Below the pieces are notes generated by a model. That model saw only the letters and a program-made list of their open reading frames with translations, was not told the origin of the DNA and did not search any database. A stretch of DNA of 64,000 nucleotides from Bacillota bacterium (GTDB lineage Bacteria > Bacillota > Clostridia > Christensenellales > Pumilibacteraceae), in assembly GCA_009779975.1 (NCBI GenBank), contig WRAY01000007.1, forward strand, positions 1 to 64,000, written 5' to 3'. The first letter of the stretch is position 1. Each line of letters opens with the position of its first letter. The position numbers and the translations under genes were made by a program. Positions 41,955 through 49,594 of the stretch are shown here, piece after piece.

Positions 41955-42884
41955 TTGCAGATTAGTCTTGAGAAAATTTTGCCGTCAAAGGTTGTGGCGG
42001 TGATGAATAAATGCCTGAATTTTGAAAAACTCTATGAAATTCGGCTAAGAACAAACAAACCGATTATGGTCAACTATGGCGGTAAGTATTTTTTTTTGTC
42101 ACCGCTTGGAATAAAAGAATATGCAGATGATGAAACATTGGTTATAGGTGACGGGGTCATCAATGATATTGTTGTTAAAGCAAGTGATTATTCATTATAT
42201 GCAGTCAGTGAACAAATTTGTGCAGGGTTTTTAACCATACGAGGCGGAATAAGACTTGGACTTAGCGGTGAGATTGTTTGGGACAGGGGAGTGGTCAAAA
42301 CAATAAAAAATTTCTCGTCGCTTAACATAAGAGTGCCTCATGAAATAAAAGGATGTGCAAAAAGACTTCTTAATATTTGCGTTACTCCGCAAATCAAAAA
42401 CACCCTTATCATTTCTCCGCCGGGAGCAGGGAAAACAACGCTGCTTAGAGACTTGGCACGCCTTTCAGCCTCATCGAATCCGCCAAACAATATCCTCTTG
42501 ATTGATGAAAGAAACGAATTGGCGGCAGTTGCAAACGGAATTGCTCAACTTGATGTCGGTTTGTCAACGGACATTATCTCAAATTGTTCAAAAGAATACG
42601 CATTTGAAAGTGCAATAAGGGCACTAAGACCTGATATTATAATATGCGATGAGTTGTTTGGAGAAAAAGACCTAATATCAATTGAAGAAGCAACTCTCAG
42701 CGGAGTGAAAGTTTTCGCTTCAGTCCATGCAAATGACTATCATGACATTATGATGAAAAAAGGTTTTGAAAATATTGTAAAAAAACGCCTCTTCTCTCGA
42801 TTTGTTGTCCTCTCAAACAAACACGGACCAGGAACCTATGACGGAGTGTATGATGAAAACTTTAATAAAATAAATTTGTTTTAG
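41955..42884 (+). CDS. spoIIIAA: Stage III sporulation ATPase SpoIIIAA
   Basis: A 309-residue cytosolic ATPase of the mother-cell to forespore channel (the SpoIIIA-SpoIIQ 'feeding tube'). LIISPPGAGKTTLLRDLARL near residue 152 is Walker A, NILLIDERNELA near 182 Walker B and LRPDIIICDELFGEKD near 220 a conserved secretion-ATPase box. LTIRGGIRLGLSGE matches the SpoIIIAA N-domain. The start is TTG at 41955 with AAAAGGA upstream; the next ATG at 42003 would cut conserved sequence. It resembles type II/IV secretion ATPases. First of eight genes. Confidence 0.95.
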   Translation: MQISLEKILPSKVVAVMNKCLNFEKLYEIRLRTNKPIMVNYGGKYFFLSPLGIKEYADDETLVIGDGVINDIVVKASDYSLYAVSEQICAGFLTIRGGIRLGLSGEIVWDRGVVKTIKNFSSLNIRVPHEIKGCAKRLLNICVTPQIKNTLIISPPGAGKTTLLRDLARLSASSNPPNNILLIDERNELAAVANGIAQLDVGLSTDIISNCSKEYAFESAIRALRPDIIICDELFGEKDLISIEEATLSGVKVFASVHANDYHDIMMKKGFENIVKKRLFSRFVVLSNKHGPGTYDGVYDENFNKINLF

Positions 42885-42887
42885 TAT

Positions 42888-42988
42888 CTGGTGGTTAGTG
42901 AAGGATAAACTATTTTTTCACTTTTTATACAGAAAAAGAAAAAATTGATGACCTTCATTGACCGCAAACCACTGATTACCAACCACTA
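42888..42988. repeat. Junction hairpin, GTGATTAGTG family, copy in spoIIIA
   Basis: GGTGGTTAGTGAAGGATAAA on the left; TTCATTGACCGCAAACCACT and ACCAACCACT on the right. A nested TTTTTCACTTTTT/GAAAAAG stretch is inside. It fills the spoIIIAA-spoIIIAB gap; the ATG follows 2-3 bases after the right arm, without a Shine-Dalgarno. Confidence 0.75.
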
Positions 42989-42990
42989 TT

Positions 42991-43473
42991 ATGATAACTA
43001 CCTTTCTAATAATAACAATATCAATGTCACTTGGTGCAGTGGTTGGGCTGTATTTTTCTAAACGGCTTCAAAGGCGGGCGGCGTATTTTGACGCACTTAT
43101 GGACTTGATTAATTTGTTTTTGTCAGAGATGAAATTCAAAAAAACAACAACAAAGCAAGTTTTAACCGAGTTTAGAGACAGAGCAAAAACACCGCTAAAT
43201 ACAAATTTGACCGAATACATAGACTGTACAGACTTTTCTAACTTGAAACTGTCAAAAGGCGGTTTGACGATAAGTGAAAGAGCAGAAGTCAACAAATTTC
43301 TCCTCTCGCTTGGCACAAGCGATAGTCACACTCAAATATTCGAATTAGAAAACTTCAAAGAAAAATTCTCGCAAATGCAAAACATTGCTCAAGAAAAAAG
43401 AAAAAAATACGCACCGATGTGTATAAAACTGGGCTTTTTGGCGGGGCTTGCAATCGGCATTATAATTATATAA
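42991..43473 (+). CDS. spoIIIAB: Stage III sporulation protein AB
   Basis: A 160-residue protein, N-terminal TM helix (TTFLIITISMSLGAVVGLYF), a helical cytosolic domain with KRLQRRAAYFDALMDLINLF and FLSEMKFKKTTTKQVLTEF, and a C-terminal TM helix (LGFLAGLAIGIIII). This matches the GspF-like SpoIIIAB. It is an inner-membrane platform component of the SpoIIIA channel and would contact SpoIIIAA. Slightly shorter than the Bacillus protein (171). Both flanking gaps are hairpin repeats. Confidence 0.9.
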   Translation: MITTFLIITISMSLGAVVGLYFSKRLQRRAAYFDALMDLINLFLSEMKFKKTTTKQVLTEFRDRAKTPLNTNLTEYIDCTDFSNLKLSKGGLTISERAEVNKFLLSLGTSDSHTQIFELENFKEKFSQMQNIAQEKRKKYAPMCIKLGFLAGLAIGIIII

Positions 43474-43474
43474 C

Positions 43475-43556
43475 ATTACAAATTACAGTGGACAAAGGAC
43501 AAATAATGATAAATTAAATTGATTTTATTTGTCCTTTGTCCACTGTAATTTGTAAT
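43475..43556. repeat. Perfect 30-base inverted repeat between spoIIIAB and spoIIIAC
   Basis: The left arm starts ATTACAAATTACAGTGGACA (43475-43504) and the right arm is its exact complement, ending GTCCACTGTAATTTGTAAT (43527-43556), around a 22-base AT-rich loop. A relative with a different core lies at 62443-62513. The spoIIIAC ATG follows after 10 bases. Confidence 0.92.
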
Positions 43557-43566
43557 TTGAAACAAT

Positions 43567-43761
43567 ATGGATTTAACAATAATTTTCAGAATAGCGGCAG
43601 TTGGACTTGTCACTGCAATAGTCGGACAAATCTTGAAAAAAGCCGACAAGGATGAAATAGCAACCCTGACAACCCTTGCAGGACTTGTCATAGTTTTACT
43701 AATGGTAGTAGACCTGATAACAGGTTTATTTGACAGTCTAAGGACAATATTTACTTTTTAA
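43567..43761 (+). CDS. spoIIIAC: Stage III sporulation protein AC
   Basis: A 64-residue protein with two TM helices, the standard size for SpoIIIAC. LIFRIAAVGLVTAIVGQILK and the conserved KKADKDEIATLTTLAGLVIV loop are diagnostic. It is a membrane component of the channel complex related to SpoIIIAD. Its stop codon lies on the first bases of the following AACGCATAA hairpin. Confidence 0.95.
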   Translation: MDLTIIFRIAAVGLVTAIVGQILKKADKDEIATLTTLAGLVIVLLMVVDLITGLFDSLRTIFTF

Positions 43762-43857
43762 CGCATAATGCATAACGCATAACGCACAATGGTAGGATAA
43801 AATATTTTTTAATAATTCTAACAATCGTTATGCATTATGCATTATGCGTTATGTGTT
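43760..43857. repeat. Junction hairpin, AACGCATAA family, copy 2
   Basis: AACGCATAATGCATAACGCA (tandem 7-9-base units) on the left; TAACAATCGTTATGCATTAT followed by GCATTATGCGTTATG on the right. The spoIIIAD ATG follows after about 7 bases (GTTGAAAAA), with no Shine-Dalgarno. Confidence 0.88.
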
Positions 43858-43863
43858 GAAAAA

Positions 43864-44250
43864 ATGGACATTCTTCAAATCGCCGGCATTGGCATCATCA
43901 CTGCTTTTAGTGTTATACTCCTCCGTGAGAACAAAAGCGAAGTGGCACTTCTTATCGGAATTGCCGGCGGACTTCTTATTGTTTTGTCGGTAATTGACTA
44001 TTTTGCGGACATTTTTGGGGTAATAAGAGCAATCAGCGACAGAGCAGGTATTCCGAATCAACTGTTTTCAATCATCACAAGAATAATAATCATTGGCTAC
44101 ATAGCAGACTTTTCAGCAGGAATTGTTGAAGATGCCGGACTAAAAAGTGTTTCCGAAAAAGTAATACTGGGCGGAAAGTTAATCATTATGGCACTGGCGC
44201 TTCCAATAGTAGTAATGCTTTTTGACACAGTAGCGGAGTTGATATCTTAA
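43864..44250 (+). CDS. spoIIIAD: Stage III sporulation protein AD
   Basis: A 128-residue protein with about four TM helices. DILQIAGIGIITAFSVILLR, the following ENKSEVALLIGIAGGLL and GYIADFSAGIVEDAGLKSVS are conserved in SpoIIIAD. The ATG at 43864 fits homologues; an upstream in-frame start at 43837 lies in the hairpin repeat. It belongs to the inner ring of the mother-cell channel. Confidence 0.93.
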   Translation: MDILQIAGIGIITAFSVILLRENKSEVALLIGIAGGLLIVLSVIDYFADIFGVIRAISDRAGIPNQLFSIITRIIIIGYIADFSAGIVEDAGLKSVSEKVILGGKLIIMALALPIVVMLFDTVAELIS

Positions 44251-44358
44251 GGAATGAGCAAAAACTGAAGAGGATGCCGTCCTCGGTGTCACGAAAAAAA
44301 TTGAAAATATTCAGGACGCTGATAGTGATATCTCCTGCAAAATTATTATAAACTTTAA
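44251..44358 (+). other. Gap before spoIIIAE with a repeat fragment
   Basis: AGAGGATGCCGTCCTCGGTG (about 44269-44288) is related to the CGCCCTCGGCGTCCC repeats at 3486 and 31222. The remainder is AT-rich, with TATAAACTTTAAATGG at the putative start of spoIIIAE. No Shine-Dalgarno for the ATG at 44359. Confidence 0.5.
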
Positions 44359-45657
44359 ATGGAACAAGCATTAACAAAACAAAAATATCTCACAATGCTT
44401 TGCGGGCAGCGTGCTTTAAGAGAAAAAAAGCAAGTCACTCGCATTAGTTTTATGGAGAGACTAAAAAAAAGAAGGAAGTTTATCATAAAAATTATCTTCA
44501 CTCTTTTGCTTGTTTTTCTCGTTATTCCGTTCCCAAATTCGTTTGCTAATGCCAACGAAAACGCTCAAGAAGACCTCAATCAAAACCTAAGAGAAATTCT
44601 CTACCAAATGAACACAGATGAGTTGGATGATTTTTTAGCATCACTCACGCCCGAACAGCAGCATGTGTTCGGGGCATCAAGTATTGCGGAGCGGATTTCA
44701 AGGATTTTGAGCGGTGAAATATCACTAAGTTATTCAAACTTTTTTCTCTATCTGCTTCAAGTTTTAGGAGTTTCCGTATTTCAGTTTTTGCCGCTTGTTG
44801 TTTCAATTCTTTTAATCACAATCGCCTTTAGTGTGATGAATGCGATAAAAGGGCGTTTTGCATCAAATTCGGTTGAAAATATTGTTCACTTTGCCTCAGT
44901 CGCCTTAATCATACTGATAGTGCTCGCTCAAATGACCTTTCTTATAGTGTCAGTCCAAAGTATGATTGCATCACTACGGCGGCAAATGAATGTAGTTTTT
45001 CCGATACTGCTCACCATGATGGCAGCCTCGGGAGCATCTTCCTCAGCAGCAGTTTATCAGCCTTCAGTTGCAATACTTGCCTCGGGGATAACTGAGTTAA
45101 TAACCCTCATCATCTTGCCGATGTTTATCCTTTCAACTGTTTTCACTGTTGTCGGATCACTCAGTCCGACAATCAAACTAAAGAAAATGTCAGGTTTTTT
45201 GAGAACTGTTTCAAAATGGCTTCTAGGCACTGTTTTTTTTATTTTTATCGCATTCTTAAGTGTTCAAGGAATAACCGCCTCAGTCTATGACGGAGTGAGC
45301 ATAAGAACGGCTCGATTTGCAATTAGCAGATATGTTCCGATAATCGGAGGTTATTTGTCGGAGGGTCTGAACTTCGTCATGGCGGGAAGCGTTCTTATGA
45401 AAAACGCAGTCGGAATGACGGCAGTAATTCTTCTGTTTGTCAGTGTTGCTCCAATCATTATTCATATTATAGTTTTCTCCCTCTCTCTCCACCTTGCTTC
45501 AGCACTTAGTGAACCGCTAGGAGACGAGAGAATCAGTTCACTTCTTTCAGAACTTGCAAAAAACACTAAAATGCTAATAGCAGTAGTTTTAGGAGTGGCA
45601 TTTTTGTATTTTATTTTTTTAGTATTAGTTATTGCAACAGGAAATCTTGTTTTATAA
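44359..45657 (+). CDS. spoIIIAE: Stage III sporulation protein AE
   Basis: A 432-residue membrane protein (Bacillus about 399). A signal-like helix (FIIKIIFTLLLVFLVIPFPN) starts near residue 40, then a soluble acidic region, then seven to eight TM helices; SVFQFLPLVVSILLITIAFS, the later FPILLTMMAASGASSSAAVY and ISRYVPIIGGYLSEGLNFVM are conserved. It is a core of the SpoIIIA channel. The ATG at 44359 gives an unusual 31-residue N-terminal extension before the Met at 44452, which may be the true start. No ribosome site helps decide. Confidence 0.92.
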   Translation: MEQALTKQKYLTMLCGQRALREKKQVTRISFMERLKKRRKFIIKIIFTLLLVFLVIPFPNSFANANENAQEDLNQNLREILYQMNTDELDDFLASLTPEQQHVFGASSIAERISRILSGEISLSYSNFFLYLLQVLGVSVFQFLPLVVSILLITIAFSVMNAIKGRFASNSVENIVHFASVALIILIVLAQMTFLIVSVQSMIASLRRQMNVVFPILLTMMAASGASSSAAVYQPSVAILASGITELITLIILPMFILSTVFTVVGSLSPTIKLKKMSGFLRTVSKWLLGTVFFIFIAFLSVQGITASVYDGVSIRTARFAISRYVPIIGGYLSEGLNFVMAGSVLMKNAVGMTAVILLFVSVAPIIIHIIVFSLSLHLASALSEPLGDERISSLLSELAKNTKMLIAVVLGVAFLYFIFLVLVIATGNLVL

Positions 45658-45742
45658 CGCATAACGCACAATGATTGCTAGAATATTTTTCAAAACAACT
45701 TGACCATCCTTATGCGATGATATGCGTTATGCGATATGCGTT
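45653..45742. repeat. Junction hairpin, AACGCATAA family, copy 3
   Basis: TAACGCATAACGCACAATGA on the left; TATGCGTTATGCGATATGCG on the right. It overlaps the spoIIIAE stop and ends 5-6 bases before the spoIIIAF ATG. Confidence 0.85.
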
Positions 45743-45747
45743 AAAAA

Positions 45748-46233
45748 ATGATTCTATCTTGGCTCTTAAGTATACTCGGAATTGCGGTTATCGGAACACT
45801 GGTCGAATTAGTCCTTCCGACTCACCGTATTTCAAAGTTTATCAAAAGCGTGTTTCGGACAATGGTTGTTCTTGTCATTATCCTTCCGCTCCCGGGACTT
45901 TTCCGCAACGGTTTTAATTTCACCGGCGAGGGGTCAATTTTTGATAACAATGTGAATTTGGACGAGAATTTTTTGGAATTTATGGACAACCTCAGAATGA
46001 GAAATCTGGCAATGGGAGCAGAACGGCAACTAATGGAAGATGGAATATCAGGCGTTCAAATAGAAATAACCGGAAGATGGGTCAATAATGATGTTGAAAT
46101 AAATTTAATAACTGTAAACATAACAAATATTGTAATGCCTGACAATCTTATGCATATAAATATAAATGAACACATAAGGACAAGACTTAGTGAATTATTG
46201 TTTGTTGAAAGAAGCATAATCATTATCATTTAA
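45748..46233 (+). CDS. spoIIIAF: Stage III sporulation protein AF
   Basis: A 161-residue protein. Two TM helices at the N terminus (ILSWLLSILGIAVIGTLVEL and MVVLVIILPLPGLFRN) are separated by the conserved LPTHRISKFIKSVF loop; the C-terminal domain is a ring-building-motif-like fold facing the intermembrane space. It overlaps nothing; the gap before it is a hairpin repeat. Length is slightly under the Bacillus protein (206). Confidence 0.9.
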   Translation: MILSWLLSILGIAVIGTLVELVLPTHRISKFIKSVFRTMVVLVIILPLPGLFRNGFNFTGEGSIFDNNVNLDENFLEFMDNLRMRNLAMGAERQLMEDGISGVQIEITGRWVNNDVEINLITVNITNIVMPDNLMHININEHIRTRLSELLFVERSIIIII

Positions 46234-46344
46234 GTTAAAAGTGAAAGCAAAAAATTAGGGCAAGTTATTTTTCATTTTAGCAATCGACAAAATACTTCCA
46301 TCAAAACTTTTTATTTTTCACTTTTAACTTTTTACCTAACTTAA
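46233..46344. repeat. Junction hairpin, AAAAGTGAAAAG family, copy 1
   Basis: AAGTTAAAAGTGAAAGCAAA on the left; TTTTTATTTTTCACTTTTAACTT-type sequence on the right (about 46306-46332). It fills the spoIIIAF-spoIIIAG gap; the AG ATG follows without a Shine-Dalgarno. Confidence 0.8.
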
Positions 46345-46347
46345 ATC

Positions 46348-46917
46348 ATGTCTAAAAATATCATAACAACTTCATCATCATCTCCCCCAAAAAACGACAG
46401 TAACGATGAGGGGCAAGGAATTGTTGGAAGAATCAAAAAGATTCGCCACAAGGAATTTCTTATTGCGGGACTTGCAGTCTTAATAATGCTAATTTTGTAT
46501 TTTGCAACATGCTCGTCCTCACTCGGGAGCAGCGGGAGTGCAAATCAAGACAGCGGTTACACTCCGCAAGAAAATGAATGCAGGCTGAGACGGGTTGAAA
46601 GGCGATTGACAGAAGCAATTGTCAGTATTAACGGAGTGTCGAGCGCACAGGTTATTATCAATTGGGAGTCAACAATGGAAATCATAATAGCCAACACAAA
46701 TCAAACTTCTCAAAACTCAACATCTCAAACACCGGTTCTGACACAAGGCGGAGGACAATCCCGTCCAATAATAATTCAAGAAATCTACCCCAATATCATA
46801 GGCGTCCTAATAGTTGCCGACGGTGTGCAAGACCCAAGAATAAGATTTGAAATAACAAACGCAGTAGTAACACTTTTGAATGTCAGGCCGGCACAAGTTG
46901 CAGTTTTAGCAATGTAA
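46348..46917 (+). CDS. spoIIIAG: Stage III sporulation protein AG
   Basis: A 189-residue protein. A cytosolic Ser-rich start, one TM helix (FLIAGLAVLIMLILYFATCS, about 32-51), and a ring-building-motif domain ending GVLIVADGVQDPRIRFEITN and AVVTLLNVRPAQVAVLAM, the conserved SpoIIIAG C terminus. In Bacillus it forms a 30-subunit ring around the channel in the intermembrane space. Between lies a low-complexity Asn/Gln/Ser loop. Length is near normal. Confidence 0.93.
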   Translation: MSKNIITTSSSSPPKNDSNDEGQGIVGRIKKIRHKEFLIAGLAVLIMLILYFATCSSSLGSSGSANQDSGYTPQENECRLRRVERRLTEAIVSINGVSSAQVIINWESTMEIIIANTNQTSQNSTSQTPVLTQGGGQSRPIIIQEIYPNIIGVLIVADGVQDPRIRFEITNAVVTLLNVRPAQVAVLAM

Positions 46918-46918
46918 T

Positions 46919-47005
46919 TCAATGCATAACAGTAAACGAATATCAAAATTTTAAAAATTAATTCTAGCAATCGTTATGCATTACATATTAAGCGTTATGC
47001 GTTAA
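46919..47005. repeat. Junction hairpin, AACGCATAA family, copy 4
   Basis: AATGCATAACAGTAAACG on the left; TAGCAATCGTTATGCATTAC, then AGCGTTATGCG on the right. Unlike its relatives it is followed by about 85 further bases with a true Shine-Dalgarno (AGGAGGAG) for spoIIIAH. Confidence 0.8.
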
Positions 47006-47098
47006 AAAAAACTTGTCATAAAACAAAATATTAAACCATATAATTCAATAGATAGTGATTGGGAGCAATCCCCAAATATCAGGAGGAGATAAAAAAAT

Positions 47099-47593
47099 AT
47101 GTTAACAAAAAAGAAAAAAATCTTTGTTCTCACAGGAATGGTGGCGTTGCTCGTTTTGACGGGTGTTTTGAACATCGTTTTGAACAATCGTGTGACTGAC
47201 CCTGTTGGCGGAGGAGGAGGCGGCGGCGGAACAACAGCACAATGCCTATTCCAAGATATGCGCTACACTCGCCAAATTCAAAGAGAAGAGTCAAGGCTTG
47301 TTTGGCAATCAGCGATTGAAAACTCAACTGATGCAGAAACTCTTGAAATAGCAAGAGCAAACCTTGAACGCATTGACTATGTCATAAGGGTTGAAAACAA
47401 CATCGAAAATACTGTCAGGTCAAAAGATTTTGTTGAACATGTCCATGTTATGAAGGGCGACTCAATGCTGACTGTTATGGTTAGAACCACTTCAGGAGAG
47501 CGGCCGACCGACACTGAAGCGAACCTTATTCTCGATGCAGTGCTAAATCAAACTGACCGCCCGGAACACGAAATAATGGTTCAGCCGGCATAA
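47099..47593 (+). CDS. spoIIIAH: Stage III sporulation protein AH
   Basis: A 164-residue protein, shorter than the usual 210-220. After KKKKIFVLTGMVALLVLTGV (TM anchor) comes a very short linker with a run of eight Gly, then the SpoIIIJ-associated ring domain: REESRLVWQSAIENSTDAET, YVIRVENNIENTVRSKDFVE. In Bacillus it meets forespore SpoIIQ across the intermembrane space. The missing part is the linker, usually 50-60 residues. A strong AGGAGGAGA lies 8-9 bases upstream. A terminator follows at 47612, closing the operon. Confidence 0.93.
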   Translation: MLTKKKKIFVLTGMVALLVLTGVLNIVLNNRVTDPVGGGGGGGGTTAQCLFQDMRYTRQIQREESRLVWQSAIENSTDAETLEIARANLERIDYVIRVENNIENTVRSKDFVEHVHVMKGDSMLTVMVRTTSGERPTDTEANLILDAVLNQTDRPEHEIMVQPA

Positions 47594-47611
47594 TGTAAAA
47601 TTTTACTTAAA

Positions 47612-47650
47612 CAAAAAAATGTTAGATGAAAAAGTCTGGCATTTTTTTTG
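47612..47650 (+). terminator. Terminator of the spoIIIA operon
   Basis: AAAAATGTTAGA and TCTGGCATTTTT pair (two G-U) around TGAAAAAG, with eight T. Confidence 0.8.
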
Positions 47651-47680
47651 TCTAGAAAAAAGAAAATTGCTTAAACTTGC

Positions 47681-47709
47681 TTTACAAAGATGAGGAAGAG
47701 TGATATAAT
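47681..47709 (+). promoter_or_regulatory. Promoter of the yqhY-to-dxs operon
   Basis: TTTACA (47681-47686), 17 bases, TATAAT (47704-47709). The leader runs about 95 bases and contains the GCGTC stem-loop before the ribosome site. Confidence 0.75.
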
Positions 47710-47773
47710 AATTAAAGTCTTAAAAAACATTGCTCTAAAGCAAAAATTAGTTTTTCAAGCAAAATGCCCGGAC

Positions 47774-47797
47774 AAAAGCGTCATTGACGCAAAGGAG
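47774..47797 (+). promoter_or_regulatory. GCGTC stem-loop abutting the Shine-Dalgarno
   Basis: ACAAAAGCGTCATTGACGCA, then AAGGAG: a GCGTC-ATT-GACGC hairpin at 47778-47790 directly joined to the ribosome site. A nearly identical block precedes the cluster B lipoprotein (minus strand, 56566-56546) and a looser one precedes the cluster A lipoprotein (38348-38333). Confidence 0.65.
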
Positions 47798-47809
47798 CGT
47801 AAAAAAATT

Positions 47810-48133
47810 ATGCCGTTAAAATCAAGATATAATGCAAATTTCACCGGTGATGTGACCTATGGCAACAAGGTTGTAGAAGGTATTATTGAACTGGCAGCCA
47901 AAGAAATAAACGGAGTGGCGTCACTTTCGGGAAAAGGTGTCAAGTGTGAGGTTGTTGGTGAGACTGTTAATGTGGAAGTGTTTGTCAATGTCTATCACAC
48001 TGTCAGTTGTCCTGATATGGCTTTTCGTGTTCAAGAAAATGTCAAGAAAACTCTAGAGAGCATGACTAACTACAAAGCGGGAAATATTGATGTCAATGTT
48101 TTGGAACTTACTATTGAAGGAGCGGAGAATTAA
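47810..48133 (+). CDS. Asp23/YqhY-family protein
   Basis: A 107-residue protein of the alkaline shock 23 family. GDVTYGNKVVEGIIELAAKE and INGVASLSGKG open the domain; VEVFVNVYHTVSCPDMAFRV follows, ending VNVLELTIEGAEN. Homologues (YqhY) lie just before nusB in Bacillus and affect lipid metabolism through acetyl-CoA carboxylase; accB and accC, which usually stand here, are absent. The ATG at 47810 has AAAGGAG 12 bases upstream; the longer frame from 47690 would start inside the promoter. Confidence 0.9.
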   Translation: MPLKSRYNANFTGDVTYGNKVVEGIIELAAKEINGVASLSGKGVKCEVVGETVNVEVFVNVYHTVSCPDMAFRVQENVKKTLESMTNYKAGNIDVNVLELTIEGAEN

Positions 48134-48136
48134 AAT

Positions 48137-48230
48137 AAAAAGTGAAGGGTGAAATGTGAAAAGTAAGGATGATTTTTTTATTCAATATTATAATGAAAAA
48201 ATAATCCTACACCTTTTACTTTTTCCTTAA
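48137..48230. repeat. Junction hairpin, AAAAGTGAAAAG family, copy 2
   Basis: AAAAAGTGAAGGGTGAAATG and GAAAAGTAAGGATGATTTTT on the left; AAAAATAATCCTACACCTTT and TACTTTTTCCTT on the right. It fills the gap between the Asp23 gene and nusB, whose ATG lacks a Shine-Dalgarno. Confidence 0.82.
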
Positions 48231-48237
48231 ATAAATT

Positions 48238-48708
48238 ATGTCACGAATACAAACAAGAGAAAATGTGTTCAAGTTAATCTATGAACGCGTGATAAGAGAT
48301 GAAAAAAACCCTCACTCATTTGAGGTGGTTTTTAATGCAATAAGCGGAAATGACAAAGAATATTTCATTGCCGCCTATAATGGAATTGATGAAACATATG
48401 AATTTTTGAAAAAAGTCATTGAGAGATTTTCAATTGACTTCAAAATTTCAAGGCTGAATAAAGTTGACCTATCAATACTCTTGGTTGCAGCCTATGAAAT
48501 ACTTTTCATGGACGAAATCGGCGTTTCAATCAGTGCAAACGAAGCAGTAGAATTAGCCAAAAAATTCTCAAACGAAGACAGCAGCAAATTCATAAACGGA
48601 GTTTTAGCAAGCGTTATCGAGAACAAAGAATTATTAATCGTCGAATTTAACACAAAAGAAGAAATAAAAGAGGAGGAGAATGAAGAAGATGAGTGCGAAA
48701 ATAATTGA
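48238..48708 (+). CDS. nusB: Transcription antitermination factor NusB
   Basis: A 156-residue all-helical RNA-binding protein that joins S10 (NusE) at boxA RNA to prevent premature termination, mainly in rRNA operons. [20 protein letters not shown] at the start, then [20 protein letters not shown] and [20 protein letters not shown] with [10 protein letters not shown] are the family core. The C terminus has an extra acidic stretch ([18 protein letters not shown]), which overlaps folD by 29 bases. Confidence 0.95.
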   Translation: MSRIQTRENVFKLIYERVIRDEKNPHSFEVVFNAISGNDKEYFIAAYNGIDETYEFLKKVIERFSIDFKISRLNKVDLSILLVAAYEILFMDEIGVSISANEAVELAKKFSNEDSSKFINGVLASVIENKELLIVEFNTKEEIKEEENEEDECENN

Positions 48709-49546
48709 TGGGAAGGCATTGTCGGAAGAGATTATTGCAAAAACCAAGAAACAATCTGAAGAGTTTGAAAAACTACACTTGAGAAAGGTGTCGCTTGCGG
48801 TGGTTCTTGTTGGTGATGATGAGGCGTCAAAGGTTTATGTTTCAAGCAAAATAAAAAGGACAGCGAGTGCAAACATTGAGTCAATCGCTTGTTTTTTGCC
48901 TGAGAATACCTCTCAAGAGGTGTTAGAGGCTAAAATAAAAGAGTTGAATGATGATAAAACAATTGACGGGATTTTGGTTCAACTTCCGCTTCCAAAGCAT
49001 ATTGATTCTCAAAAAATTGTCGGAATGGTTGCGGTTGAAAAAGATGTTGATGCGTTTAGCAGCGAACATATGGGTAATATTCTTTTGGGAGTTGATGGTC
49101 TTGTTTCTTGCACTCCGGCCGGCATCATTGAACTAATCAAATCAACCGGAGAAACTATCTCCGGAAAAAATGCGGTTGTTATCGGACGGAGCAATATTGT
49201 CGGAAAGCCTGTTGCAATGCTGCTTTTAAACGAGAGTGCAACAGTGACAATATGTCATTCAAGAACAAAAGATTTATCGTTATATACCAAAAACGCCGAT
49301 ATTTTGGTTGTCAGCGTCGGCAAAAAAGAATTTGTCAAAGGCAAAGATATCAAAAAAGGTGCAATAGTCATTGATGTCGGCATCAACCGCCATGACGGAA
49401 AACTTTATGGCGATGTTGAATTTGCCTCTGCTGAAAACGAAGCGGGTTATATTACTCCGGTTCCGGGCGGAGTAGGACCGATGACGATTGCTATGTTAAT
49501 GGCGAACACTTTAAAAGCAGCAAATTTGCGATTAACTAAAAAATAA
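48680..49546 (+). CDS. folD: Bifunctional methylenetetrahydrofolate dehydrogenase/cyclohydrolase
   Basis: A 288-residue enzyme interconverting 5,10-methylene-, methenyl- and 10-formyl-tetrahydrofolate. [20 protein letters not shown] with the catalytic Lys, [36 protein letters not shown] (NADP site) and [20 protein letters not shown] are all present. Two starts are possible, ATG 48680 and ATG 48689; AGGAGGAG at 48671 suits either. It overlaps the nusB 3' end, so translation is coupled. Confidence 0.96.
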   Translation: MKKMSAKIIDGKALSEEIIAKTKKQSEEFEKLHLRKVSLAVVLVGDDEASKVYVSSKIKRTASANIESIACFLPENTSQEVLEAKIKELNDDKTIDGILVQLPLPKHIDSQKIVGMVAVEKDVDAFSSEHMGNILLGVDGLVSCTPAGIIELIKSTGETISGKNAVVIGRSNIVGKPVAMLLLNESATVTICHSRTKDLSLYTKNADILVVSVGKKEFVKGKDIKKGAIVIDVGINRHDGKLYGDVEFASAENEAGYITPVPGGVGPMTIAMLMANTLKAANLRLTKK

Positions 49547-49550
49547 TTAA

Positions 49551-49588
49551 ACAATAATTATGCATTATGCCTTGTGTGTAATGCGTTG
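49551..49588 (+). repeat. AACGCATAA-family right arm only
   Basis: AATAATTATGCATTATGCCT and TGTAATGCGTTGAAAA resemble the right arm of the copy at 43760-43857, but no left arm is present. The xseA ATG at 49595 follows after ATC; no Shine-Dalgarno. Confidence 0.6.
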
Positions 49589-49594
49589 AAAATC

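Noticed and set aside
43475-47005. Repeats in spoIIIA gaps as a CRISPR array
   Set aside because: The units differ in sequence family, are single per gap and form hairpins; there are no equal-length spacers or cas genes.
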